NCBI GenBank assembly: GCA_030066045.1
Contig: JASJCJ010000012.1
Location: forward strand, 1-50,985
DNA: 50,985 bases
DNA from: Calothrix sp. MO_167.B12
GTDB lineage: Bacteria > Cyanobacteriota > Cyanobacteriia > Cyanobacteriales > Nostocaceae
Direction: 5' to 3'
The notes under the pieces are model-generated. The model was given only the letters and a program-made list of their open reading frames with translations, was not told where the DNA came from and made no database searches. The translations under genes were made by a program, and so were the position numbers. Positions 27,607-42,748 of the stretch are shown one piece after another. Numbering within the stretch: position 1 is the stretch's first letter; each line of letters starts with the position of its first letter.

Positions 27607-28732
27607 TTTTTTCAACCGGGAGTATTCCAATTTTTCAGAAATAATCTATCCAATACCCTAGAAGGGTATCGCTACATGAGAGCATCCCAATTTTTCCAAA
27701 ATATGCGGTAGTGGGAGCATCTTGCTCCCTTGATATATAAAGCAAAGCGGGCAAGATACCTGGACTACTTTTTCAGGATGTCATCTGACAAAAAGGAGCT
27801 AATTTTTCCCTAGCCCCTAACCTTTCAAGAAACATTCGCCCAAACCCTTGCAAAATCAAGCTTTTTAATTTTGAGTGTTTCTTCCATTCATAGGGGGTGG
27901 TGCGCTGCCAGTTGAACTGCTCTCAGGCAATACATTTTCAAACCCTTATAGAACAAGGCTTTTAACCAAACAATAAAAATGTGTTTGTTTCATTTCTTGC
28001 TAGGGTTGAAAAAAACGCGGCTAGTTGGGCGCTCGTATCTTACACACATCGTATTAGTACGGATTTACAGCAGTTTTCATCTATTTGAACCACATCTTCA
28101 TGTAGGGGTTTAGCAATGCTAAACCCCTACGGTGTGGTCTATTTACCTGAAAATCGCTGTAAATTGTCTGCAATAAACATATTTTTGGCGTTGCTGATTA
28201 GTGGGATGATTTTTATATCACGCAAAGACGAGCCAGTGCGTTGGTGAGGCAGTACGGTCTTGGGGTCTCCCCAAGTGGAGTAACTGCCGAAAGGCTCCGC
28301 CGACTTGAAGCAACTGGCGTGCAAAGGCGCAAAGGAGTAATGTTTTTTCTGGGCTAAAAATTTAAATTCATCCCGCATTTATGCAACGCCATATTTTTTT
28401 ATCAACAACAGGATAAATTAGCATTTACGAGCCTGCGTAGGCAGGCTTTGTTCTTATAGCCTTAGGCTTCTAGCCTTCAGGTATTTTTCAATAATTGGGA
28501 TGCTCCCTTTCAACCAACTACAAAAGTCCCTTGGTGGGGGTAGGCAACAGGCAATAGGCAATAGGCAACAGTTTCAGCTTTATTGTTGACATTTTTTTGA
28601 ACTCCAATAAATTGTCAATGCAAAATTATTAAGCCTTATACCCGTAAGGGAATTGCACTTTTTGCTGCCAAAATAGCCTGAGGTGCTTACAAGATAAGAG
28701 TTTTAAAGTTATTCAGCAGACCCTATTTATGA
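27607..28732. repeat. Repeat-rich intergenic region after the EPS locus
   Basis: No gene is called over 1.1 kb. It contains an ATACCCT/AGGGTAT hairpin near 27653-27669 and a GGGAGCATCTTGCTCCC palindrome near 27714. A 29-bp palindrome GTAGGGGTTTAGCA...CCCCTAC is at 28102-28130, a MITE-like element at 28189-28395, and AGGCAAT/AGGCAAC heptads at 28551-28572. A 79-residue minus-strand frame over the MITE is a shadow. Confidence 0.7.
28189..28395. repeat. MITE-like element with nested hairpin-rich insert
   Basis: Ends GGCGTTGCTGATTAGTGGGATGA and TCATCCCGCATTTATGCAACGCC are inverted and match the element at 14473-14610. The interior (about 28229-28330) is a cloverleaf-like nest of inverted repeats: GCCAGT/ACTGGC, GGCAGT/ACTGCC and CTTGGGG/CCCCAAG. 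Confidence 0.75.
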
Positions 28733-29662
28733 TTAAAATTGGTTACGGGAGGTAAAGTGGGTCTTTTTACGTTTATAATTACTAGCGATCGCAGCTAATG
28801 CACCGGATATTAATAAAGCCAGACTAGTAGATGGTTCTGGTGCTGCAACTCTAACTTGAGTTCTCCTGGTGGCGAATAGGGTGAGTTTGGATTCTTTGTC
28901 AAAAGTACGTTCCAAGGAGCCTTGGAACAAGGCTGTGGTAAATTCGTTGAGATTATCCTCTTCAAAATCAACAACTTTTTCTTGAACATTTAAGAATATG
29001 TTGTCACTCTTGTTGCTACTAATATTATCGTCATTACCCAATGTATTTAAGTTAGCGCCGAGAGTAAAATATTCTAAGGCTCTATCGGCAAAATTAATAT
29101 TAGTATCTGCAAATAAATTATCTGAAAAGTTTTCTAAATCTTTTTCGTTTAAACCTGTAGTATCAAATAACCAGAATCCTACCTCTGCCCTGGCTTGAGC
29201 ATTCTCTATTGATGGTGTGTCTATTCTTGTTTCTAAGTCTACAAATGCTTCAAAACTAAAAGCGAATTGTTCCCCTTGAGCGACATCGAAGTTCCCAACT
29301 ATTTTGGCATTAGTATTGCCAGTTCCCAGATAATCTTTGTTCTGACCAAAAGCTTCACTAATGGCAAAGGTTTCTATTTTTATGGGTTCTAAAATCTTGT
29401 TAGTAATATTTACCGCAGCAGGGCTATTGATTACTTCCACTGGTGCATTTTCATCCTTGGATATGGCATCAGTGTCTGCTTCATTTAAGCTATCAAGGAA
29501 AGAAGATTGAGCAGTCAAATCAGAAATTGTTAATTCTGCTTGAGAGAAAGACAAGGTAGCGGCTTTACTGGGTGATGCAGCTAATACAGAAGTGGCAACA
29601 ACAGGAGCTAATAGTAAAGATAATCTTTGAGCTTTTCTCGATTTTCTAAGATTATTTGTCAT
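28733..29662 (-). CDS. Secreted PEP-CTERM surface protein
   Basis: The 309-residue protein has a signal peptide (basic LRKSRKAQR then SLLLAPVVATSVLAASPSKAA). It ends with a textbook PEP-CTERM sorting signal near residue 275: APEPSTSLALLISGALAA followed by a basic tail (NYKRKK). Such proteins are cut and anchored or released by exosortase and are often tied to EPS production. The middle is acidic and Asn-rich with no recognised domain (KDENAPVEVINSPAAVNI; LTLFATRRTQVRVA). No exosortase gene is in the window. It faces the EPS locus tail to tail. GAGG lies upstream of the ATG. Confidence 0.85.
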   Translation of the reverse strand: MTNNLRKSRKAQRLSLLLAPVVATSVLAASPSKAATLSFSQAELTISDLTAQSSFLDSLNEADTDAISKDENAPVEVINSPAAVNITNKILEPIKIETFAISEAFGQNKDYLGTGNTNAKIVGNFDVAQGEQFAFSFEAFVDLETRIDTPSIENAQARAEVGFWLFDTTGLNEKDLENFSDNLFADTNINFADRALEYFTLGANLNTLGNDDNISSNKSDNIFLNVQEKVVDFEEDNLNEFTTALFQGSLERTFDKESKLTLFATRRTQVRVAAPEPSTSLALLISGALAAIASNYKRKKTHFTSRNQF

Positions 29663-30177
29663 ATAAACCTCTATTATTCATACTTAATACTGATTTTTTG
29701 GTTGTCTTTACTTGTTTGCCTATTGGAAGTTAAAAATAATGCCAAACTAAAAGCAGCATTGCTGATGGGGAAATTTAACAACAAGTCTACGGAATAATAC
29801 CAATGTGATGATGACTGTTTCCGGAAAATTACTAAAGATTAATCATTTAAAAGGGAACTCACAGATCCCCGACTTCTTCAATAAGTCGGGGATCTAAACG
29901 CCCGTGATGTAGGATGCGATCGCACAATATTATAGCTTCATACCAAATTTATATTTAGCAAGAATACATAGATCAATCCTAGGACAATTAGACCTATTTA
30001 CTTATTAATTTTATGTAAAATTACGCTAAATTCTATATTTATATTTTTCGGTAATATAAAGTTACTGTGAATATACGAAGAAAAAAAGCATTTTTTGATC
30101 ACGTATTTGGATCTCTACTAGGTAGCAGAGAATATGGAAACTGTAATTGCAGAACATCAACAAGAGGAGCAATAGCG
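29663..30177. other. Intergenic region with dispersed hairpin
   Basis: It contains the palindrome AGATCCCCGACTTC...GGGGATCT at 29873-29895, AT-rich DNA and a short open frame at 30134-30175 just before the next gene. The divergent PEP-CTERM and small-gene promoters should lie here, but none is recognised with confidence. Confidence 0.5.
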
Positions 30178-30366
30178 ATGGATCTGGAATCCCAAATCAG
30201 GCTTGAATCAAGCCAAGCAGCTTCTTTAAGCAAGGAAGCTAACCTTGCCTTTGCAACCAGGAACTTTACCCAAGGTAGGGAATTAATGAGACAGGCAGTA
30301 GAAGCTGGCAAGAGATGCCGCGCCTTAATCCAACAACTCCAGGCGAATACAACGCCTAGCAGCTAG
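30178..30366 (+). CDS. Small protein of unknown function (62 residues)
   Basis: The frame is open from a GTG at 30067, but the ATG at 30178 is preceded by AGAGGAGCAATAGCG, a good ribosome site, and gives a soluble, helical protein: MDLESQIRLESSQAASLSKE at the start and RELMRQAVEAGKRCRALIQQ near the end. The pattern suggests two amphipathic helices. I recognise no family. A 13-codon frame (METVIAEHQQEEQ, 30134-30175) ends two bases before the ATG and overlaps its ribosome site, so coupling or a leader is possible. Confidence 0.5.
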   Translation: MDLESQIRLESSQAASLSKEANLAFATRNFTQGRELMRQAVEAGKRCRALIQQLQANTTPSS

Positions 30367-30706
30367 TACCGGTGCGCGGAAGTCACGCATTCAAAAGTAT
30401 TGTGAACTCTTGCTTTGACATTTTATAAATGGTTGGTTTATTCATATCGTTTCCGTTTGTATCGGAATTATTTCAGTTACTCTCTCTCTTCCTCTTCCTT
30501 TGCGTCCTTTGCGTCTTTGCGGTTTTTTATCATTCAGATGCTATCAGATTTGATATCACATCTTGCACCACATGATCCCATGCGAAAATTATCGTCTGTA
30601 ACCCTTATTATTTCGTAACCCACCAATGCCCACCTTACGCTTATTGAGAAAGTGCAAGATATGTGTTTATTTACGCCGACCTGTACTAATTTAATCATGC
30701 TTACCC
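30367..30706. repeat. Dispersed repeat interrupted by a 222-bp insertion
   Basis: The flanks (CAAAAGTATTGTG...AAATGGTTGGTTTATT and TTTATTTACGCC) match an uninterrupted copy at 14660-14720. The insert 30443-30664 is bounded by GTTTATT on both sides. The insert's left half matches, inverted, DNA at 50866-50985; its right half is the 109-bp MITE (30557-30665). Confidence 0.75.
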
Positions 30707-31609
30707 TCAAAAATCTTGTATTCTTTGCCAAGCCATATCTAATAAATCTGGGCTATCCGCATCAAACCACTCAATTTCTGGATAGGCTCGGAACCATGTT
30801 CGTTGACGCTTGGCAAATTGGCGCGTATGGGTAACAATTAGCTCCTGGGCTTGAGGTAAAGATATATCTCCAGCTAAATATTGTTTGATTTCCTGGTATC
30901 CCAAGGTATTGAGTAAAGGCAAATCGACACCATATTTTTGACATAGCTTTTCTACCTCAGCTACCAAACCATCTGCAATCATTTGTTGGGTTCGTTTACT
31001 AATACGTTTGGTGATATTTACAGAATCACAATCTAAACCAATATGTAAGATGGGATAACTGGGGGGATTTTCTCCTTGCAGTGCAGAAATCGGGTAACCA
31101 GTAATGTAGAATACCTCTAATGCTCTTTGAGTTCTGATCTGGTCATGGGGATGAATTTTTTGGGCAGCAGTTGGATCAACTTGTTGCAACATGGTGTAAA
31201 GTTGACCTTGACCGATGGATTCAAGTTGCGATCGCAATTCAGGATGGGGAGCTACTCGAGGAATTTTCATCCCCCTAGCGATGGCACGGATATATAAGCC
31301 AGTACCACCAACTAAGAACAAGGGTGTATTGCTAGAGACAGATAAAGGAGGAGATGCAATTAGAGCTTGTGCCTGTTCCTGGTAATCAGCCACTGTCATA
31401 GTGTTTGTGGGAGCACATATATCAATTAAATAATGTGGTACTAACTTTTGTTCGGGTAATGTTGGTTTTGCAGTGCCAATATCAAACTCCCGATACACTT
31501 GACGGGAATCTGCACTAAGAATGATCGAATCCAATCGTCTAGCTAATTCTAAAGCTAATCCCGACTTTCCCGTTGCCGTTGCCCCACAAATTACAATCAA
31601 TTTAATCAT
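30707..31609 (-). CDS. miaA: tRNA dimethylallyltransferase
   Basis: The 300-residue enzyme begins with the P-loop ICGATATGKSGLALELARRL and the substrate-binding SADSRQVYREFDIGTAKP, followed by VPHYLIDICAPTNTMTVADY and the LVGGTGLYIRAI motif, all diagnostic of MiaA. It adds a dimethylallyl group to N6 of A37 in tRNAs reading codons that start with U. The length is close to the family norm and no domain is missing. AAGGAG precedes the ATG. It is divergent from gyrB, with a 277-bp gap full of GC-rich and heptad repeats. Confidence 0.97.
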   Translation of the reverse strand: MIKLIVICGATATGKSGLALELARRLDSIILSADSRQVYREFDIGTAKPTLPEQKLVPHYLIDICAPTNTMTVADYQEQAQALIASPPLSVSSNTPLFLVGGTGLYIRAIARGMKIPRVAPHPELRSQLESIGQGQLYTMLQQVDPTAAQKIHPHDQIRTQRALEVFYITGYPISALQGENPPSYPILHIGLDCDSVNITKRISKRTQQMIADGLVAEVEKLCQKYGVDLPLLNTLGYQEIKQYLAGDISLPQAQELIVTHTRQFAKRQRTWFRAYPEIEWFDADSPDLLDMAWQRIQDF

Positions 31610-31620
31610 TTATTATCTCC

Positions 31621-31745
31621 TTCACGACCGGCGGGTCAACCCCGCCCCTACTCCATCACTCCCTTACTCCGGGCGGGGAAACCCCGCCCCTACTTTGAAC
31701 CCCGAACTCCGAACTCCGAACTCCGAACCCCGAACTCCCCCTTTA
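31621..31745. repeat. CCCCGCCCCTAC and AACTCCG repeats between miaA and gyrB
   Basis: Two GGCGGG...CCCCGCCCCTACT phrases are followed by an imperfect AACTCCG heptad array (31699-31738), the same unit as at 5911-5956. Confidence 0.85.
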
Positions 31746-31835
31746 CCACCGGGTGCATCCCCTTAATAAATTTCTCATATAATTGCTCCACAGTCGTCAA
31801 CAAGGCTTTTGTGTTAAAATCTTGGAGTGTTTTGA

Positions 31836-36785
<4,950 letters not shown>

Positions 36786-37757
36786 GGAGATTTCCAGAAT
36801 TGAAATTACCACGGGAACTTACAAGTCATCATCTAAGGATGTCATTACATCATCAACAGATGTGATTAGAATATTTGCCCTATAGCAGATCCATTGTAGG
36901 GGCGCAAGCGTTGCGCCCCTACAAATGTATTGTATTGGGGTAATACCAACTCTATGTGAAGCTGCTTGAGTGACTGGTACCCGCGAGTTCGTAAAAACTA
37001 ACAACTTGCACCAATGTCGTTTAGCCCACATTCCCACCTTGAAATTTATTTCAAGGCTAATAAACCAAGCACGTTCAAACGCGCTCTCCTGCCTTACGAG
37101 CGTCTGATTTATCAGACTTTGTTTATGAGCCTGGGAATTTATTCCTAGGCGGACATTATTACATCAGTTCTGGGTAACCGGAGGTAACCCACACGCTCCA
37201 AAGCTACACCTGTGCCCCCCAGCAACTTGGTTAAGCTTGCTGTCGTCGATTTTATTTAACAGCGTAGACGCTTGCTCTAGTTTGCTTGTTTTTTTGTTTT
37301 TTTGTTTATTCATTATCTTATCTTGATTTTTACGGAATGTCCATCAGTAATTTATACTGACTCCACATTTGATATCAAGAGGTTTGTGTATAAGCTATTT
37401 CTATTGTTTTTATAAGTTTTTTTATAGGATAATTGAACAAGTCAAAAGTCTGATGTAGGTGTTCTGTTTTGCAACCCATTGTACTATCCTAGACTGAAGT
37501 TCCCCCAATCAAAAAGAGCTAACTCTTTACCAGAGCGAGTTTCAATATTTTTTGAATCGCTCTTGCTGGATAGAAATTGCCAAAGGGTCTTGGGTCGCGA
37601 ACTTGAGGCGTTGAACTCCCATTTTTGAGCATACCACGAATATGCCCTTAAAAGCCTAATTTACATGGGTACGCTCATACTTGCACTAATAGCTATATTT
37701 CTTGTGTGGTAAGGGTTTAAGGTCTGTATAGTACAAATGCTCCGGGGTAAGTTCAGG

Positions 37758-37844
37758 TTAAGCGTCTAAATTGTATACATAAAGCGGGCAGGATGCCCGC
37801 ACTACAATCACCTGATTTTTTACTTTATACAATTTAGCTGCGTA
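37758..37844. repeat. 87-bp MITE-like element, inverted third copy
   Basis: Reverse complement of the elements at 4102-4188 and 7361-7448, with the same ends and the GCGGGCAGGATGCCCGC core. Confidence 0.85.
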
Positions 37845-37882
37845 TTAACTTACTTATTACTTATTACTTATTACTTATTATT

Positions 37883-38005
37883 AGGACTTACGCAACCGGC
37901 ATATTTTTTCTGTAGGGTGCGTGACGTTGCGAGAATATTTGAACGTAGCAATCAGACTTGTAACATCACGCACCAATCACCGATTGTGACAATTGCTTAA
38001 GTCCT
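37883..38005. repeat. MITE-like element with AGGACTTACGCAA / TTGCTTAAGTCCT ends
   Basis: The inverted ends enclose about 95 bp that includes GGTGCGTGACGTTGCG and a related inverted GCAAC/CATCACGCACC pair. It is embedded in an ATTACTT heptad array, which continues on both sides. Confidence 0.65.
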
Positions 38006-38162
38006 GACTTATTACTTATTACTTCTTATTTGACCACAGTCTTTTTCCCTCACCCCAACTTCCCCCACTAAATTTACTTCCCCGCTAGAATAATATAGAT
38101 CGATCGCACAAACTAATAAATCAGCGCAGGCGATCGCGAATCAAAATGGTACAATTATTCCC

Positions 38163-38242
38163 ATGCTAGGGGTGCCTGTGAATCCAGGCTGAGAATACAC
38201 CCTTAACACCTGAGACTGGGTAATACCAGCGGAGGGAAGCTG
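38163..38242 (+). promoter_or_regulatory. TPP riboswitch (THI element)
   Basis: The conserved THI-box parts are in order: AGGGGTGCC, GGCTGAGAATACACCC, TTAACACCTGA and CTGGGTAATACCAGCGGAGG, with a closing GAAGCT. It lies 20 bp before thiC, with the GAGGAAA ribosome site in between. Thiamine pyrophosphate binding should reduce thiC expression, probably by hiding the ribosome site, since no clear terminator hairpin with T-run is seen. Confidence 0.95.
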
Positions 38243-38249
38243 TTTATAG

Positions 38250-39635
<1,386 letters not shown>

Positions 39636-40087
39636 TAGAGGGAAGGAGTGAGGGAGTGAGGGAGTGAAGGAGTGAAGGAGTGAAGGAGTAGGGGCGCAAT
39701 GCTTGCGCCCTGGAGTGAAGGATTGATGATAATTTATTTATCTTCTCCTACGGAAGCATCCCAAATATTAAATATTGTAGTGCGGGCATCTTGCCCGCAT
39801 CAGATATCAACGGAGCTTTCCGGCTCCCACTACTGTTTCACAATATTAATTTTGATAGGTAAAACAAGTTTCCAAATTTATCTTTTCCTTCTCTTCTTTT
39901 TACAAATAGCTTAGGCGTAGGTTGGGTTGAGGGACGAAACCCAACAACCAAAAAACTCGGTGTTGTTGGGTTTCGCTACGCTCCACCCAACCTACATTTA
40001 TTTTTCTTTTTCCAGAGTGACAGAAAAGGGTTAATTGAGTGATAAATAACAAATAAAATAATGTACCATTTGCGTAAGTCCTATTTA
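39636..40087. repeat. Intergenic repeats after thiC
   Basis: GGAGTGA heptads run from 39646 to 39692, followed by a GGCGCAATGCTTGCGCC palindrome and a partial GTGCGGGCATCTTGCCCGC hairpin near 39780. A long inverted repeat GTAGGTTGGGTTGAG...CCACCCAACCTAC lies at 39918-39994, and a TTGCGTAAGTCCTA end (40070-40083) matches the MITE at 37883-38005. No gene is supported. Confidence 0.7.
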
Positions 40088-40921
40088 TTATGGAGTACCG
40101 TTTTCCTCCAACCAAGCAATCAAATCATCCATTTCAGAAATATTTAACAAAGCTACACATAAAGCTTCTAATTTCTCAACAGATAAAACTTCAACTTTTT
40201 CAACAATAGATGATTCCAACTCACCAAAACGCTGGTTGAGCAAAAGCATAGACAATGAAAGTGCTTCTTTTTGTTCTCCTTTGTTTTCTCCTTTTTTCTC
40301 TATATCTTGGTAGATAACTGATTCTCGCATAATATCCTCGCTTAAAAATCTACGAATTAAATCCTTCTCAAATTTTAAACCTGCTAAAATCTCTGTATAT
40401 GCTGCAATCTCTTGTCTTGACTCCCTACTAGAAATTTTAGCAACACTTTGGGCTACCTGGGATAGTAACCGTTCGGGGGAATCTGTACGTGTTAAAGGTG
40501 CAAGAGGTAGTAATGCTGGGTTATTAAGAAACATTGTAGAATCTTGCTCCCACATTCGTATGACTCGGTAACGATGGGATGTCATTTCATTGACATATTC
40601 TTCAGTAAAAGCGATTTCGTTACTTGTTTCTTGCAGAAAGATAACTACTTGCGTAATTGGAACATCATATTGTCTTACCAATCTCACAAAATAATCCAAC
40701 ATCCGCAAGGGAATCGGGGGAGTAGATTTAGTTAAAGTCTGAAATTCAATATGTAAAATTCTATTCTTTGTTTGTAGGAAAGTCACAGAATCTGCCCGTA
40801 TTGCTTCGATACTCAATTCTGTTTTTAAAACTTTTACTGGTGATTCTACTGCTAGTAACCAACGAGCAAAGTCATCTGGATATTTTTCTGCTAATAACTT
40901 ACAAACGTTATCTGTACTCAC
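40088..40921 (-). CDS. Rpn-family recombination-promoting nuclease / DUF4351 protein
   Basis: The 277-residue protein belongs to the PD-(D/E)XK Rpn/transposase-like group common in cyanobacteria. The core has EAIRADSVTFL, then ILHIEFQTLTK (acidic residue plus ExQ) and RMLDYFVRLVRQYDVPITQV. The C-terminal third (ALSLSMLLLNQRFGELESSI...IAWLEENG) is the DUF4351 helical region. Such proteins cleave DNA and are thought to aid recombination, but in vivo roles are unclear. The start is GTG at 40921. A TTGCGTAAGTCC repeat end sits beside its stop codon. It is not obviously part of the RiPP locus upstream. Confidence 0.85.
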   Translation of the reverse strand: MSTDNVCKLLAEKYPDDFARWLLAVESPVKVLKTELSIEAIRADSVTFLQTKNRILHIEFQTLTKSTPPIPLRMLDYFVRLVRQYDVPITQVVIFLQETSNEIAFTEEYVNEMTSHRYRVIRMWEQDSTMFLNNPALLPLAPLTRTDSPERLLSQVAQSVAKISSRESRQEIAAYTEILAGLKFEKDLIRRFLSEDIMRESVIYQDIEKKGENKGEQKEALSLSMLLLNQRFGELESSIVEKVEVLSVEKLEALCVALLNISEMDDLIAWLEENGTP

Positions 40922-40969
40922 TATGACACCCGGATTTAATATATTTATGATTATAGATTTTTTGTGCTT

Positions 40970-42748
40970 TTACCGATAATTTTGAGCTTGGGTTTCAAAT
41001 AAATATGCGTAAGTTCCACCTAGCTGCATCAATTCCTGATGAGTACCGCTTTCGGTAATAGAACCCTTATCCATTACATAAATTCGGTCTGCCATTTTAA
41101 CGGTGGATAAGCGATGGCTAATTAAAATCGCAGCTTGGTCTTTGATTAGCTCACGGAATTTTTGGAACACTTCATATTCTGCTTTCGGGTCCATTGCACT
41201 GGTGGGTTCATCTAAAACTATTACCTGGGAGTTTCGTAAAAAAGCCCTTGCCAAAGCTACTTTCTGCCACTGACCAATGCTTAGTTGTTCCCCTTGGTCA
41301 AATAATTTACCTAGCATAGTATCATAACCATTAGGTAAACTATTGATGACTTGATCTGCACCAGAACGAAAAGCTGCTTTACTTATTTGGTCATCAGTGG
41401 GAGAAAGAACAACATTACCCAACCAGATATTTTCCTGGGCAGTAAGATGATATTTCATATAGTCTTGGAAAATGACACTGATTTGCTGGCGTAGATGGTC
41501 GAGTTTAAATTGGCGTACATCGATGCCATCAATGGTAATGCTGCCAGAAGTTGGTTCGTATAAACGGCATAATAGTTTGATTAGGGTGGTTTTTCCCGAG
41601 CCGTTTTCTCCTACTAAGGCAATAGTTTCTCCTGGTTGTAGAGTCAGGTTAATATTTTTTAGTGCTTGACGGGTAGTTGTGGCGTATTGAAAGCTGACAT
41701 TATTAAAGACAATTCCCTTCTGTATTGGTTGCGGTACTAATTTGGGATGAGGTGGTTCGGTAATTTTGGGTTGGAGGTCTAGAAATTCGTAGAGATTATT
41801 GAGAAACAAACTATCCTCATAAAAACCAGATAAGCCACCTAAAACACTACTAAAAGCATTTTGTCCTCGTTTAAATGCTTGATGATAAAGAACTAAATCT
41901 CCTAGAGTCAAGAGTCCTTGAACTGTTCGATAAATAATAAAACCATAGGCAGTAAACACTATTAACCCAGCAAATGCTTGGGCACCTAAATTGGCCACAG
42001 AACGACTTCTGGCAATAGCAAAGCTTTCTCGGTATAATTGCCATCGTAATTGACGAAACCGTTGGCTAAAGATATGACCTAAATTAAACAGGCGAATTTC
42101 TTTAGCTGGTCGATCTCTAGTTACCAAACCCCCATAGTAGTTAGCTCGTCTTCTAATAGGCGTTCTTTCTCGCTGCCAATTATACATGATTCTGGCATAT
42201 TTAAGACGCACTAAAACAGTGGGAATACCAACAACAAATAAAACTCCTGCAATTCCCCAGTGAAAAGAAAGTAGCAACCCAATCATTGCTAGTAAAGAAA
42301 CACTATTTTGACCAATTTCTGCCAAGCGATTGAGAATTTGATTGGGGAGGTTAGGAGCATCTTGTTGTGCCCGTTGCAGCATATCGTAGTATTCAGCGTT
42401 TTCATAGTACTCTAAATCTACTGACATGGACTTGTCATGAAGAATACTCTCCATGTAGTCAGTAACCCGTTGGGACTGGAGAGTACTAACAAGTTGAGAC
42501 AGGGACTGGAAAATGCTAGTTACTAATGTTATTACCCCAGCAACAGCGAGGAGCAACATTATTTGATTGAAGGCAGCTTGTTTATCGGATAAAGTGAGGC
42601 TGGTAGCAATTGTATCTACAACTAGCTTGGTTAAATAAAGTAAAGCAAGGGGTAGTAAACCCTGGACAATAATTAGGATGACTTTGATAGTGGTTAAAGT
42701 TGGCGCACTATGCCAGACAAACATCAATGCGCGTTTAATTTTAGGCAT
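40970..42748 (-). CDS. ABC exporter (permease-ATPase fusion), RiPP locus
   Basis: The 592-residue half-transporter has six membrane helices, then the nucleotide-binding domain. Walker A LVGENGSGKTTLIKLLCRLY is near residue 380, with Q-loop IFQDYMKY, signature LSIGQWQKVALARAFLRN, Walker B VIVLDEPTSAMD and LISHRLSTV. It has no N-terminal C39 peptidase, so leader removal must be done elsewhere (the B2 protein). It fits the D protein of a lasso-peptide cluster, exporting the product and giving self-protection. Its start overlaps the oxygenase stop by eight bases, so it is the last gene of the locus transcript. Confidence 0.88.
   Translation of the reverse strand: MPKIKRALMFVWHSAPTLTTIKVILIIVQGLLPLALLYLTKLVVDTIATSLTLSDKQAAFNQIMLLLAVAGVITLVTSIFQSLSQLVSTLQSQRVTDYMESILHDKSMSVDLEYYENAEYYDMLQRAQQDAPNLPNQILNRLAEIGQNSVSLLAMIGLLLSFHWGIAGVLFVVGIPTVLVRLKYARIMYNWQRERTPIRRRANYYGGLVTRDRPAKEIRLFNLGHIFSQRFRQLRWQLYRESFAIARSRSVANLGAQAFAGLIVFTAYGFIIYRTVQGLLTLGDLVLYHQAFKRGQNAFSSVLGGLSGFYEDSLFLNNLYEFLDLQPKITEPPHPKLVPQPIQKGIVFNNVSFQYATTTRQALKNINLTLQPGETIALVGENGSGKTTLIKLLCRLYEPTSGSITIDGIDVRQFKLDHLRQQISVIFQDYMKYHLTAQENIWLGNVVLSPTDDQISKAAFRSGADQVINSLPNGYDTMLGKLFDQGEQLSIGQWQKVALARAFLRNSQVIVLDEPTSAMDPKAEYEVFQKFRELIKDQAAILISHRLSTVKMADRIYVMDKGSITESGTHQELMQLGGTYAYLFETQAQNYR

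Larger units (their letters stand above)
36786..38160. repeat. Long repeat-rich intergenic region between gyrB and thiC
   Basis: No gene is supported over 1.37 kb. Visible are a 27-bp palindrome GTAGGGGCGCAAGC...GCCCCTAC (36896-36922) and three successive A/T-loop hairpins between about 37040 and 37155 (CCTTGAAATAAATTTCAAGG type). An inverted copy of the 87-bp MITE lies at 37758-37844, with ATTACTT heptads around 37850-37880 and 38008-38032. A 120-bp element with AGGACTTACGCAA/TTGCTTAAGTCCT ends sits between the heptads. Confidence 0.65.

Noticed and set aside
28139-28378. 79-residue minus-strand ORF
   Set aside because: Lies within the MITE-like element and its nested hairpins.
37400-37750. 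Possible decayed gene between gyrB and thiC
   Set aside because: Base composition is mixed, but no frame longer than about 40 codons with a start and no recognisable motif in any of the six frames.
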